Part shown: positions 14,941 through 21,605 of the stretch, in pieces | Layout of the letters: every line of letters begins with the position of its first letter | How positions within the stretch are numbered: the first letter of the stretch is position 1 | Assembly: GCA_018609935.1 (NCBI GenBank) | Contig: JAHENH010000085.1 | Span: 1-21,777 of the forward strand | Direction: 5' to 3' | DNA from: Halobacteriales archaeon | GTDB taxonomy: Archaea; Halobacteriota; Halobacteria; Halorutilales; JAHENH01 | Length of the DNA: 21,777 nucleotides | Made by a program: the position numbers and the translations under genes | The notes under the pieces: generated by a model | Seen by the model: only the letters and a program-made list of their open reading frames with translations | The model's database searches: none | What the model was told of the DNA's origin: nothing

Positions 14941-15438
14941 CTATTCCTTAGTTTGAACTGGTATACTTGTTAAGTTTATTGTCCCATCTTTTGTTTGGTT
15001 ATTATATGATACCCTAAACCGTATCTGTGAAGGTATTTCACCTTCAGGGATAGTCCAATTTGTTTTTAACAATTTCTTTTGTTTTGGAGGTATTTCTTGT
15101 GTAAAAATACCTTGATTCTGTGTCCCTTGTTTCGTTATAATATCTAAGAATTTAATTGTGTATCGCTCAGAGGAAGTGTTGTTAACCTCTATATCAAAAT
15201 TAAAAACCCATCTACCTCCCCTATTAATAACAACGGCTTCTTTTATAGTTTCAATTTGAGGTGTTTGTTGAAGTATTTCATCACCTGATGATTTTCCAGA
15301 ATCTATAGAGATACTATCTTCTCTGTTATTGTTGAATATAAGCCCCGTAAATGTAACTAATTCAATTACTATAGGTATGGTTACACTTATAATTATGATT
15401 ATCCATATTATTTTTCTTTTATCTAACCCTCCATTCAT
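14941..15438 (-). CDS. Membrane-anchored protein of the ba3 oxidase operon, CbaE-like by position
   Basis: 165 aa; the family was not recognised. A basic N-terminus (DKRK) is followed by one strongly hydrophobic helix (about 10-35, KIIWIIIIISVTIPIVIELV), so it is probably an N-in single-pass protein with its domain outside. The outer part (about 55-165) is rich in Asn, Thr and Ser with alternating hydrophobics (WVFNFDIEVNN, YTIKFLDII, IRFRVSYNN), suggesting a small beta-sandwich. No cysteine, so it is neither a cupredoxin nor a Sco-like thiol protein. It starts 6 bases after cbaA and is the last gene of the operon. In Natronomonas the ba3 cluster also carries an extra small membrane protein (CbaE); equating the two rests on position, not on a recognised motif. 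A role in oxidase assembly or stability is inference. Confidence 0.65.
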   Translation of the reverse strand: MNGGLDKRKIIWIIIIISVTIPIVIELVTFTGLIFNNNREDSISIDSGKSSGDEILQQTPQIETIKEAVVINRGGRWVFNFDIEVNNTSSERYTIKFLDIITKQGTQNQGIFTQEIPPKQKKLLKTNWTIPEGEIPSQIRFRVSYNNQTKDGTINLTSIPVQTKE

Positions 15439-15444
15439 TATTAT

Positions 15445-17115
15445 CTAGAGAAACATTGGAAATGGCGAACTTCCAGGACCAAACAGACCTTTAGTTTGTA
15501 TAAGGTCAAATAGAGGAACAGCGTAAGCTACTAAAACTAGTAATATAGCGATACCTAGCCATAACCATATCCTATCTAATATTTTAGGACCGTTTTCTGG
15601 CCCCGATAGTGGGATAGGAATAGATGAATCAAAACTAGTTATTTTGTTTCCATTTATAAGAGTAGTAAATACTACAGATAAGAAAAATAATAGTGAAATA
15701 AACATCAATATACCTCCAATTGCTATTTGGGTTCTTATCTCTGAGATACTTCCTATAATAGCTGTGAAATTAAAGCTATATAGGGGATCTGCGGTCCTCC
15801 TCGGAATTCCTGCTAATCCTCCTCTATGCATTGCGTTACTAAACAAAGTAACACCTAAAAACCATATATATGGTTGTATAGCCGCAAGCCCTTTTAAGGA
15901 AAGTTCTTTACCTGTAAACTGAGGTAACAACCAGTAACTAACTGACATAAAAGTAAGGGCTGCTGCAGTTCCAACTGTTAGATGAAAATGCCCAGGAACC
16001 CATACTGTATTATGAACTAGATAATTTATATTCATACCTGCATTTATCATACCACTAAAACCACCTGCAGCAAACATTATCATTGCTAACACCATACCTG
16101 AAAATTCTGGTTTACTCCAAGGTAGAGAAAAAATCCATTTTAGGTAGCCTTTTCCACCACGCTTTCTTGCCCCATATTCTACACTTGCTACTACTGTAAA
16201 AGCGGTAAGTAAACTAGGTAGTAATAAAAACATCGTGTTAGTCATTGCTAAGAACTTATATCCCTCAGGTATTCCTGGATCAATATATTGGTGGTGAAAT
16301 CCAGTAGGTGTAGAAAGAATTAGAAAGAGTATAAAGACTACACGGGCTAAAGGATCACTAAACAGCTTCCCTCCAGAAATTTTGGGTAAAATGATATACC
16401 AAGCAAGATATGCAGGAAGTAACCATACATAAACTATTGCGTGTCCAGTGAACCAAAAGAGAGTTCGGGTTAATAGAGGATCAATTTCTCCTATAAGTCC
16501 AGTTGACCATGGAAGTATAAACAAAACTATCTCTGCTACTACTCCAAGAGAGGAAAGAAGCCACATAAGAAATGTGGTTAAAACCATAAAAGTAGGTAAT
16601 GGTATACGTTTATTTTTATTTTCCCTCCTCCAAGCTAGATAGGAACGGATCCAGTCAAAGCCTGCAAGCCAGGTCCCAATTACAAAAAATGCTAGACCTA
16701 TATAGAAGATTGGGTTAGCAGATAGTGGAGTATAAAATGTATATAGAACTTTTGCTTGTATACCTAAATTAAAGATTCCTGCTACTATAGGGATAGATGC
16801 TAAAATAGCACCTAAGACCATCAGAGAGAACCATCCCCAACTATATCGATAGTTCTCAAGAGATCTGTCTAAACTATTTGTCGTTGCCCATGTGAAAACG
16901 GCTGTTAGAAAAGTAAAAGTAAATACAAAAGCAAGTAAAACTCCATGACCAGTTAATATATCATAGTAGTTTGAAGAGCTTACAATTCTAAAAATCTTAG
17001 TTCTATGCAAGGCTTGTATAACACCAAATAATCCTCCTATACCCAGCGAGATAAAAGATATATATAAAAGATATCTTATAATTTTTGCTTCGTCAGGATA
17101 CTCTTCAAAATACAT
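15445..17115 (-). CDS. cbaA: ba3-type cytochrome c oxidase subunit I
   Basis: 556 aa, about 13 membrane helices. The catalytic subunit of a B-family haem-copper oxidase, reducing O2 to water and pumping protons. Ligands: His57 (TGHGVLLAF) and His378 hold the low-spin haem; His376 in VPGHFHLT holds the high-spin haem; CuB is held by His225 with cross-linked Tyr229 in FTGHAIVYVWLLPAY, and by His274-His275 in TGFHHQYIDPG. The Tyr four residues after the His, and absence of the HPEVY/Glu motif, place it with ba3 enzymes like Thermus CbaA. Thermus has Pro after the first CuB histidine; here it is Ala226. The start ATG overlaps the subunit II stop by one base (TAATG), indicating translational coupling. 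Confidence 0.95.
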   Translation of the reverse strand: MYFEEYPDEAKIIRYLLYISFISLGIGGLFGVIQALHRTKIFRIVSSSNYYDILTGHGVLLAFVFTFTFLTAVFTWATTNSLDRSLENYRYSWGWFSLMVLGAILASIPIVAGIFNLGIQAKVLYTFYTPLSANPIFYIGLAFFVIGTWLAGFDWIRSYLAWRRENKNKRIPLPTFMVLTTFLMWLLSSLGVVAEIVLFILPWSTGLIGEIDPLLTRTLFWFTGHAIVYVWLLPAYLAWYIILPKISGGKLFSDPLARVVFILFLILSTPTGFHHQYIDPGIPEGYKFLAMTNTMFLLLPSLLTAFTVVASVEYGARKRGGKGYLKWIFSLPWSKPEFSGMVLAMIMFAAGGFSGMINAGMNINYLVHNTVWVPGHFHLTVGTAAALTFMSVSYWLLPQFTGKELSLKGLAAIQPYIWFLGVTLFSNAMHRGGLAGIPRRTADPLYSFNFTAIIGSISEIRTQIAIGGILMFISLLFFLSVVFTTLINGNKITSFDSSIPIPLSGPENGPKILDRIWLWLGIAILLVLVAYAVPLFDLIQTKGLFGPGSSPFPMFL

Positions 17116-17633
17116 TATTTATCACCTTCGGAAGAATTTATGGAAAATTCTGATTTAGGAACTACCTCCAATTTACCCTCCATTAAATGATGGCCACTAC
17201 CACAATATTCTGTACATAAAATACCATATTCTCCTGGTTCCTCAAAAACAACTGTTAGTTTTGCAACTTGTCCTGGTATTACCATTGTATTTATATTTGT
17301 ATCTACAACTTCAAATCCGTGTAATACATCACTACTAGTTATATAAAAATTTATCCGTGAATTTGTAGGTACTCGTATAGGTTCTGTAGATCCTGGTATA
17401 AATAAAAATTGTTGAGCTATTACATGTACAGTATATTCATTCTCTCCTACTTTTTCGATTCCCGGGTCAGCAAACTCTGTGTTATCTAAGTTATTAGGGT
17501 TAATTGTCCCACCTTCATCATTTACCATTTGGATTCCTACACCTATAGCGCCATATGTCACTGTTGCTATAAACACAATTATTAGAAATAGGGAAAGTAC
17601 TAACCAATATTTTTCTAAGTTATGTATCTCCAT
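17115..17633 (-). CDS. cbaB: ba3-type cytochrome c oxidase subunit II (CuA)
   Basis: 172 aa. The electron-entry subunit: one N-terminal membrane helix (about 10-33) and an outside cupredoxin domain binding the dinuclear CuA centre. CuA ligands are complete: His105 (DVLHGFEVV), Cys140, Glu142, Cys144, His148 and Met151 in CTEYCGSGHHLMEG. QQFLFIPG (74-81) is the usual strand before the fold's core. Single-span topology and short length match ba3-type rather than aa3-type subunit II. Its electron donor is probably a halocyanin-type copper protein as in Natronomonas, but none is encoded here. It lies one base after the small subunit gene and overlaps cbaA by one base. Confidence 0.95.
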   Translation of the reverse strand: MEIHNLEKYWLVLSLFLIIVFIATVTYGAIGVGIQMVNDEGGTINPNNLDNTEFADPGIEKVGENEYTVHVIAQQFLFIPGSTEPIRVPTNSRINFYITSSDVLHGFEVVDTNINTMVIPGQVAKLTVVFEEPGEYGILCTEYCGSGHHLMEGKLEVVPKSEFSINSSEGDK

Positions 17634-17634
17634 T

Positions 17635-17790
17635 TTATCTTATTACTGTTGGACCTCTTCCTAAAAATTCGAAGAAATACATAAAAATCCACATAAAAAC
17701 AAGGATGCCAAAATAAATAAGTAATATTACCCATGTTCCAATCGGATTAAATTCTTCACCATCTATATTTGATTCTACATTGGAGGCCAT
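17635..17790 (-). CDS. cbaD: Small single-span subunit of the ba3 oxidase, CbaD-like
   Basis: 51 aa from ATG 17790 (starting MASNVESNIDGEEFNPIGTW). One membrane helix (about 19-38, TWVILLIYFGILVFMWIFMYF) followed by the charged tail FEFLGRGPTVIR. Haloarchaeal ba3 operons begin with a similar small protein ending FLGRGPTV; it probably packs against subunit I like subunit IIa of the Thermus enzyme. An upstream in-frame ATG at 17856 would add 22 residues rich in Lys, Ile and Asn, but a TATA box at 17808-17820 predicts transcription starting almost exactly at 17790, so the shorter leaderless form was chosen. First gene of the operon. Confidence 0.85.
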   Translation of the reverse strand: MASNVESNIDGEEFNPIGTWVILLIYFGILVFMWIFMYFFEFLGRGPTVIR

Positions 17791-17807
17791 AATATATTTT
17801 TTAATGT

Positions 17808-17820
17808 ATTTTATTTTAAT
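17808..17820 (-). promoter_or_regulatory. TATA box of the ba3 oxidase operon
   Basis: The minus strand reads ATTAAAATAAAAT with a BRE-like CCTCCAAA just upstream. Its centre is about 25 bases before the CbaD ATG at 17790, so the operon mRNA should be leaderless. Confidence 0.5.
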
Positions 17821-17831
17821 ATTTTGGAGGT

Positions 17832-17848
17832 TTCTCAATAATTGAGAA
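17832..17848. promoter_or_regulatory. Perfect 17-nt palindrome between divergent oxidase and membrane-protein/copper ATPase genes
   Basis: TTCTCAAT-A-ATTGAGAA: two exact 8-base arms around A17840. It sits midway between the TATA box of the oxidase operon (minus, 17808-17820) and a TATA-like AAATATTTTA for the small membrane protein (plus, 17855-17864), abutting both BRE regions. Size and symmetry suit a dimeric helix-turn-helix repressor or activator that controls both directions. The regulator is unknown. Confidence 0.6.
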
Positions 17849-17888
17849 CAACCCAAATATTTTAGACTTTAAGATTTTTTAATAAAAT

Positions 17889-18059
17889 ATGGTTAAAGAC
17901 GAGAAGCTAATTTCATCGATAGGACTTTTAGCTGTTTTAATATCTATCTTTTATGCAGCTAATACATCTGAACTATTTGGATATATAGCAGGTGTTAGTT
18001 CAGTGATTATAGTTTTGTCTATATATTTTATGTTAGAGGGGCAAGAAGTAAAACAATAA
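17889..18059 (+). CDS. Very small two-span membrane protein next to the oxidase operon
   Basis: 56 aa, below common ORF cut-offs; family not recognised. It begins MVKDEKLISSIGLLAVLIS and shows two hydrophobic helices (about 8-23 and 28-47) separated by a short polar turn (NTSELFG), ending in a charged tail EGQEVKQ. No cysteine or histidine, so no metal site is evident. Support for being real: an ATG in position for a leaderless mRNA from a TATA-like element at 17855-17864, a membrane-protein amino acid pattern, and conserved-looking context between cbaD and a copper ATPase. It is divergent from the oxidase operon and shares the palindrome at 17832-17848. It may be an oxidase accessory or assembly peptide; this is inference. 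Confidence 0.68.
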   Translation: MVKDEKLISSIGLLAVLISIFYAANTSELFGYIAGVSSVIIVLSIYFMLEGQEVKQ

Positions 18060-18201
18060 AAAGAGTCTGTTTTTTATGGATTTTTAGGTACTTTGTCTAT
18101 TATGTTAGAATCTTCTAGGTCTCACATAAAGTTATTATTATTATTGTGCTTGAGTGCCTCAGACTATGTAGATGGTAATATTAAGACTTTAAAGATTATA
18201 T

Positions 18202-20463
18202 ATGCCTAAATGTGATCTATGTGGCCTTACAACTAATTCACCTATTAAAGATGATGAAATAGAGGGTAGTTTTTGTTGTAGAGGGTGCCTTGAAGTGTAT
18301 AAGATAACTGAAGATAAAAATTTGAAAGACAAAGAAATAAATACTAATATAGATGAAGAGGTTTTAGAAGATATATATTTATCTATTGATGGAATGCATT
18401 GTCCTACCTGTGAAGACTTTATAGAATTAACATCTGAGAAAAAAAATGGAATTATAGATGTAGAAGTCAGCTATACTACTGAAACAGCTAAGGTAGTATT
18501 TAATTCAGAGGAAAAAACAAAAAAAGAGATATGTAATATTATTAGTAATTCCGGATATACGGCTCAATTAGCTGATGAAAAAGAATTAGAAAAAAACAAG
18601 GATAAGAGTGCTCATCTTTTAGTCGGAGGATTTTTTGGTATGATGGTTATGGTATGGTATATACTTTTTCTTTATCCATATTATTTAGATGTTGCTAGTT
18701 TAGTTGATATTTCAGGAAATACTGGATTATTTTTATTTGCGTATATATTTATTATGTCTTCTATTGTAGTTTTTTATACAGGTTTTCCTATTCTTAGAGG
18801 TGCATATATCAGTACTAAAGCTAAGAAGCCGAATATGGATCTATTAATTGGGATAGCAATCTTAAGTGCATATATATATAGTACTATTTCATTATTATCA
18901 GGTAGAACGGAGATATACTACGATATCTCGGTTGTTGTTGTATTAGTTGTCTCTACAGGTGACTATTATAAAAATAAAATTAAAAATAGGGCAATGTCCC
19001 TTCTTACAAATTCAGTAGATGATAGAATAAGTGAAGTAAGGCTAAAAAATGGTGATAAGATAGAGTTTGAAGATTTGAAAAGCCAACAAGAAGTTTTAGT
19101 GAAAAAAGGTGAAAAAATACCTATAGATGGAAAGATTACGAAAGGTGAAGGTTTGGTTGATGAATCATTGGTAACTGGAGAATCTCTTCCAGTTAAAAAA
19201 CAAAAAGGAGATCAAGTTATAGGAGGATCGGTAATTCTAAAGAATGCTCTAACAATCGAGGCTGATGAACAAAAACAAAATACATTGGAAAGAATTAAAA
19301 AAATTGTATGGGAAACTCAAGCTTCTAGTTCTGGAAAAGAAAGAATTAGTGATAAAATAGCTCGAATTTTTGTTCCTTTAGTATTAAGTTTATCCATATT
19401 TATTTTTGCAATAAATATTTTTTTAGGCTATTCTTTCACGAGAAGCATCCTTTTAAGTTTAACAGTTTTGATTGTTTCTTGTCCTTGTGCATTAGGTCTC
19501 GCAACTCCCTTAGCAGTTACATCTGGTATAAAGCAATGTTTAAAAAACGGGATTATAATTAAAGATATTTCTATTTTCGAAGACTCTCTTCCAGACGTAA
19601 TAGCTTTTGATAAAACTGGAACTCTTTCTAAAGGAGACATGGAAATAATAGAAAAATGCTCTGAAGACGCATTAGAGAAAGCCGTGGCAATAGAAGAATA
19701 TTCGTCACATCCAATTGGTGAAGCAATATCTAAAAGCAAATCGAGCAGATATAAAGTAAAAAAATTTGTAGAGAAACAAAATGGAGTAACAGGTCATATA
19801 AAAGATGAAAAAGTAGCAGTAGGAAATCTAGATTTTTTTGATGAGCTAGATTGGGAAATAAATACTTCTTTTAAAGAATTATTTAATAAAAAAAGAAAAG
19901 GTGGATATATACCCGTAGCTATCGGGTGGTCACAGAAAGTTCAAGATATAATAGTTATAGGTGATGAACCTAAAAATAAATGGAAAGAAATAATAAAAGA
20001 ATTAAAAAAAGAATTTAGGATTGTACTAATAACTGGGGATAGTAAAGAAAGTGTTAAAGAGTTTCAAACTGAGTTTGATGAGATATATTCAAATATAAAA
20101 CCCGAAGAAAAAGCTAAAATTATAAATAATTTAGAGGGAAAAACAGCTATGGTTGGTGATGGCAGTAATGATGGACCTGCTCTAGCAACATCAGATATCG
20201 GAATAGCATTTGATAAAGATGCAATAGCTACTGATTCAGCAGATATAGTTATAACTAGAGATAAATTAGACAACATAAAGAATATATTTAAATTATCCAA
20301 AAAAACAAAGAAAAAAATTAAACAAAATCTGTCTTGGGCTTTTTTCTATAATATCATAGCTATTCCATTAGCAGCTATAGGATATATAAATCCTCTTTTC
20401 GCAGCTCTAGCAATGTCTACAAGTAGTTTTATAGTTTTATTTAATACTTTAAAAGATGGTTAA
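18202..20463 (+). CDS. P1B-type copper-transporting ATPase, FixI/CcoI-like
   Basis: 753 aa. Pumps Cu(I) across the membrane using ATP. The N-terminus has CDLCG (4-8) and FCCRGCLEVY (24-33), a cysteine-rich module like that in FixI/CcoI/CtpA pumps that supply haem-copper oxidases. An HMA domain (about 57-125) carries the metal site GMHCPTC (64-70). Membrane helices follow from about 138. The actuator domain has TGES (325-328); the transport site is CPC (427-429) in VSCPCALGLATPL; phosphorylation is on Asp470 in DKTGT; the nucleotide domain has the P1B mark HP (503-504); the hinge is VGDGSNDGPA (651-660). CPC and HP mark Cu+/Ag+ pumps. Sitting divergently beside the ba3 oxidase, it most likely provides copper for CuA/CuB outside the membrane rather than only detoxifying, though both roles are possible. 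TATA-like GTAATATTAA (about 18175) suggests a nearly leaderless mRNA. Confidence 0.93.
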   Translation: MPKCDLCGLTTNSPIKDDEIEGSFCCRGCLEVYKITEDKNLKDKEINTNIDEEVLEDIYLSIDGMHCPTCEDFIELTSEKKNGIIDVEVSYTTETAKVVFNSEEKTKKEICNIISNSGYTAQLADEKELEKNKDKSAHLLVGGFFGMMVMVWYILFLYPYYLDVASLVDISGNTGLFLFAYIFIMSSIVVFYTGFPILRGAYISTKAKKPNMDLLIGIAILSAYIYSTISLLSGRTEIYYDISVVVVLVVSTGDYYKNKIKNRAMSLLTNSVDDRISEVRLKNGDKIEFEDLKSQQEVLVKKGEKIPIDGKITKGEGLVDESLVTGESLPVKKQKGDQVIGGSVILKNALTIEADEQKQNTLERIKKIVWETQASSSGKERISDKIARIFVPLVLSLSIFIFAINIFLGYSFTRSILLSLTVLIVSCPCALGLATPLAVTSGIKQCLKNGIIIKDISIFEDSLPDVIAFDKTGTLSKGDMEIIEKCSEDALEKAVAIEEYSSHPIGEAISKSKSSRYKVKKFVEKQNGVTGHIKDEKVAVGNLDFFDELDWEINTSFKELFNKKRKGGYIPVAIGWSQKVQDIIVIGDEPKNKWKEIIKELKKEFRIVLITGDSKESVKEFQTEFDEIYSNIKPEEKAKIINNLEGKTAMVGDGSNDGPALATSDIGIAFDKDAIATDSADIVITRDKLDNIKNIFKLSKKTKKKIKQNLSWAFFYNIIAIPLAAIGYINPLFAALAMSTSSFIVLFNTLKDG

Positions 20464-20532
20464 ATATCATCCATCCTCAATTAACACTTTGATTCATAGA
20501 GGTTAAAATATACCCTACAGTAGATGTAAAAG

Positions 20533-20805
20533 CTAAGTATACAAAGAATAAAGAATTATAGCAAATCCGCTAGCTGTAAAACAAGACTCTATTATTAAAG
20601 CAATATCCCGTTCAAGGTTAAATATTTGATCAACGGCTCCAGCTAGTATTGCTCCAATCGTTACAGCACCAAAACCTATTGATAGAGCCCATAGAGATGA
20701 AGAATTAGTCCTCTTATATGCTTTAAAAGCAAAAAACGCGATACTACCCCCTAAAAATAACGTTAAAACCTTAAATAATATTATAGCAATTGTTATATCT
20801 ATCAT
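20533..20805 (-). CDS. Small DUF7521-like membrane protein
   Basis: 90 aa from ATG 20805 (MIDITIAIILFKVLTLFLGG). Three hydrophobic helices: about 3-25, 38-60 and 65-88. The conserved-looking stretch LFLGGSIAFFAFKAYKRT (16-33) followed by ALSIGFGAVTIGAILAGAVDQ (about 40-60) resembles the haloarchaeal DUF7521 family, whose genes usually sit beside a winged-helix gene. The start was chosen because ATGA overlaps the stop of the upstream regulator by four bases; an ATG at 20829 would overlap it by 28 bases and add a basic, non-membrane octapeptide. Function is unknown; a membrane sensor partner for the regulator is plausible. Convergent with the copper ATPase. Confidence 0.75.
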   Translation of the reverse strand: MIDITIAIILFKVLTLFLGGSIAFFAFKAYKRTNSSSLWALSIGFGAVTIGAILAGAVDQIFNLERDIALIIESCFTASGFAIILYSLYT

Positions 20806-21164
20806 ATTTCTTTTCTTATTTCTGTCCAAAGATCTTGGAGTTTTTGGTCTGGAGATCTTTTCTTTTTTATATTTAATCTTAAAGACTCATCCTCATCAAG
20901 TATTATATTGATTTCCTCAAAATCAACTCTATACTGTTTAACATGATGACCATCTTTTTTTAATTCCATAAGTTCTTCTAAAAGTAACGCATTTGTCAAT
21001 AAATCAAGCTTTCTATAGGTAGTTGAAAGTGGTAGATCACATTTTTCAGATATATCTTCAGCAGTCATAGGTTTTTCTAAATTTATTATTATATTTCTAC
21101 AGTCTTTATCTTTTAATGCATCCAAGACATCCTGAAGCTTATTTAGTTCTACTCTTTCAGACAT
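20802..21164 (-). CDS. Winged-helix transcriptional regulator (ArsR-like)
   Basis: 120 aa. Residues about 9-80 form a winged helix: LQDVLDALKDKDCRNIII (helix 1), MTAEDISEKCDLPLSTTYRKLDLL (33-56, helix-turn-helix with recognition helix at about 46-58), and a wing GHHVKQYRV (72-80). The C-terminal part (81-120), with an EINIILDEDESLRLNIKKK strand pair and a closing helix DQKLQDLWTEI, is like haloarchaeal regulators partnered with DUF7521 proteins. It has Cys22 and Cys42 but no ArsR metal box. It is co-transcribed and probably translationally coupled (ATGA) with the membrane protein that follows. Its target is unknown; it could act on its own operon. Confidence 0.8.
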   Translation of the reverse strand: MSERVELNKLQDVLDALKDKDCRNIIINLEKPMTAEDISEKCDLPLSTTYRKLDLLTNALLLEELMELKKDGHHVKQYRVDFEEINIILDEDESLRLNIKKKRSPDQKLQDLWTEIRKEI

Positions 21165-21283
21165 TATTTATTGCACTTCATCAAAGTTGTTTTTTATCCG
21201 GCTATAATTGGTTATCTTACCGACGTAAGTACATGTTGTCTCCACACATAACATATTAAGATAATTTATATTAAAAGTCATGT

Positions 21284-21305
21284 ATAAGAGAATTATAAGA
21301 GAATT
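21284..21305 (+). repeat. Tandem direct repeat of 11 bases
   Basis: ATAAGAGAATT occurs twice head to tail (21284-21294 and 21295-21305). Its period is one helical turn, so it could be a protein site, but it lies far from both flanking starts and two copies can arise by slippage. Confidence 0.6.
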
Positions 21306-21571
21306 CAATGTATCCTCTCCCTAAAGAGAAGAAGTTTTATTATTCACTTACAAACTTACAATAAGATAAAAAAACTTTAGATCCACTAGTTGAAACAAAT
21401 AGATATGATTCTTAATCTAGAAATAGTGGAATACCTCCAGCCTGAGTGGAAAAAAGGAAGGTCTATATCTATACTATAGTAATTTAGAATGTCTAAATAT
21501 AATTAAGTCCACCATTTTTTACCTATACAAGGTAACATCACACTATCTCGGAGTATCTATAAATTCATATA

Positions 21572-21582
21572 AGTATAAAAAT
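21572..21582 (+). promoter_or_regulatory. Probable TATA box for the Bat-like regulator
   Basis: AGTATAAAAAT is centred about 29 bases before the ATG at 21606, predicting a leaderless or nearly leaderless transcript. Confidence 0.45.
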
Positions 21583-21605
21583 CTATGTACACATATATAG
21601 TGATA

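Larger units (their letters stand above)
21165..21605. other. Intergenic region without a recognised gene
   Basis: A 441-base divergent spacer. No tRNA, stable hairpin gene or convincing reading frame was seen; the best frame is a 24-codon peptide at 21405-21479, with no supporting signal. It must contain the promoter of the winged-helix gene on the left (no clear TATA found) and that of the Bat-like gene on the right. It also has a tandem 11-base repeat at 21284-21305. Confidence 0.5.

Noticed and set aside
17791..17856. Upstream ATG extending the small CbaD-like protein by 22 residues
   Set aside because: The extension would span the TATA box and the palindrome; the TATA box predicts transcription starting at the ATG at 17790.
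18131..18145. Run of TTA repeats upstream of the copper ATPase
   Set aside because: Only a few units in AT-rich DNA; no reason to treat it as functional or as a CRISPR-like array.
20806..20829. Upstream ATG for the DUF7521-like protein
   Set aside because: It overlaps the regulator by 28 bases, whereas the ATGA overlap at 20802-20805 is the typical coupled arrangement.
21405..21479. 24-codon peptide starting MILNLEIVEYLQ
   Set aside because: Too short, with no promoter, family match or conserved neighbour; it could be a relic or chance.
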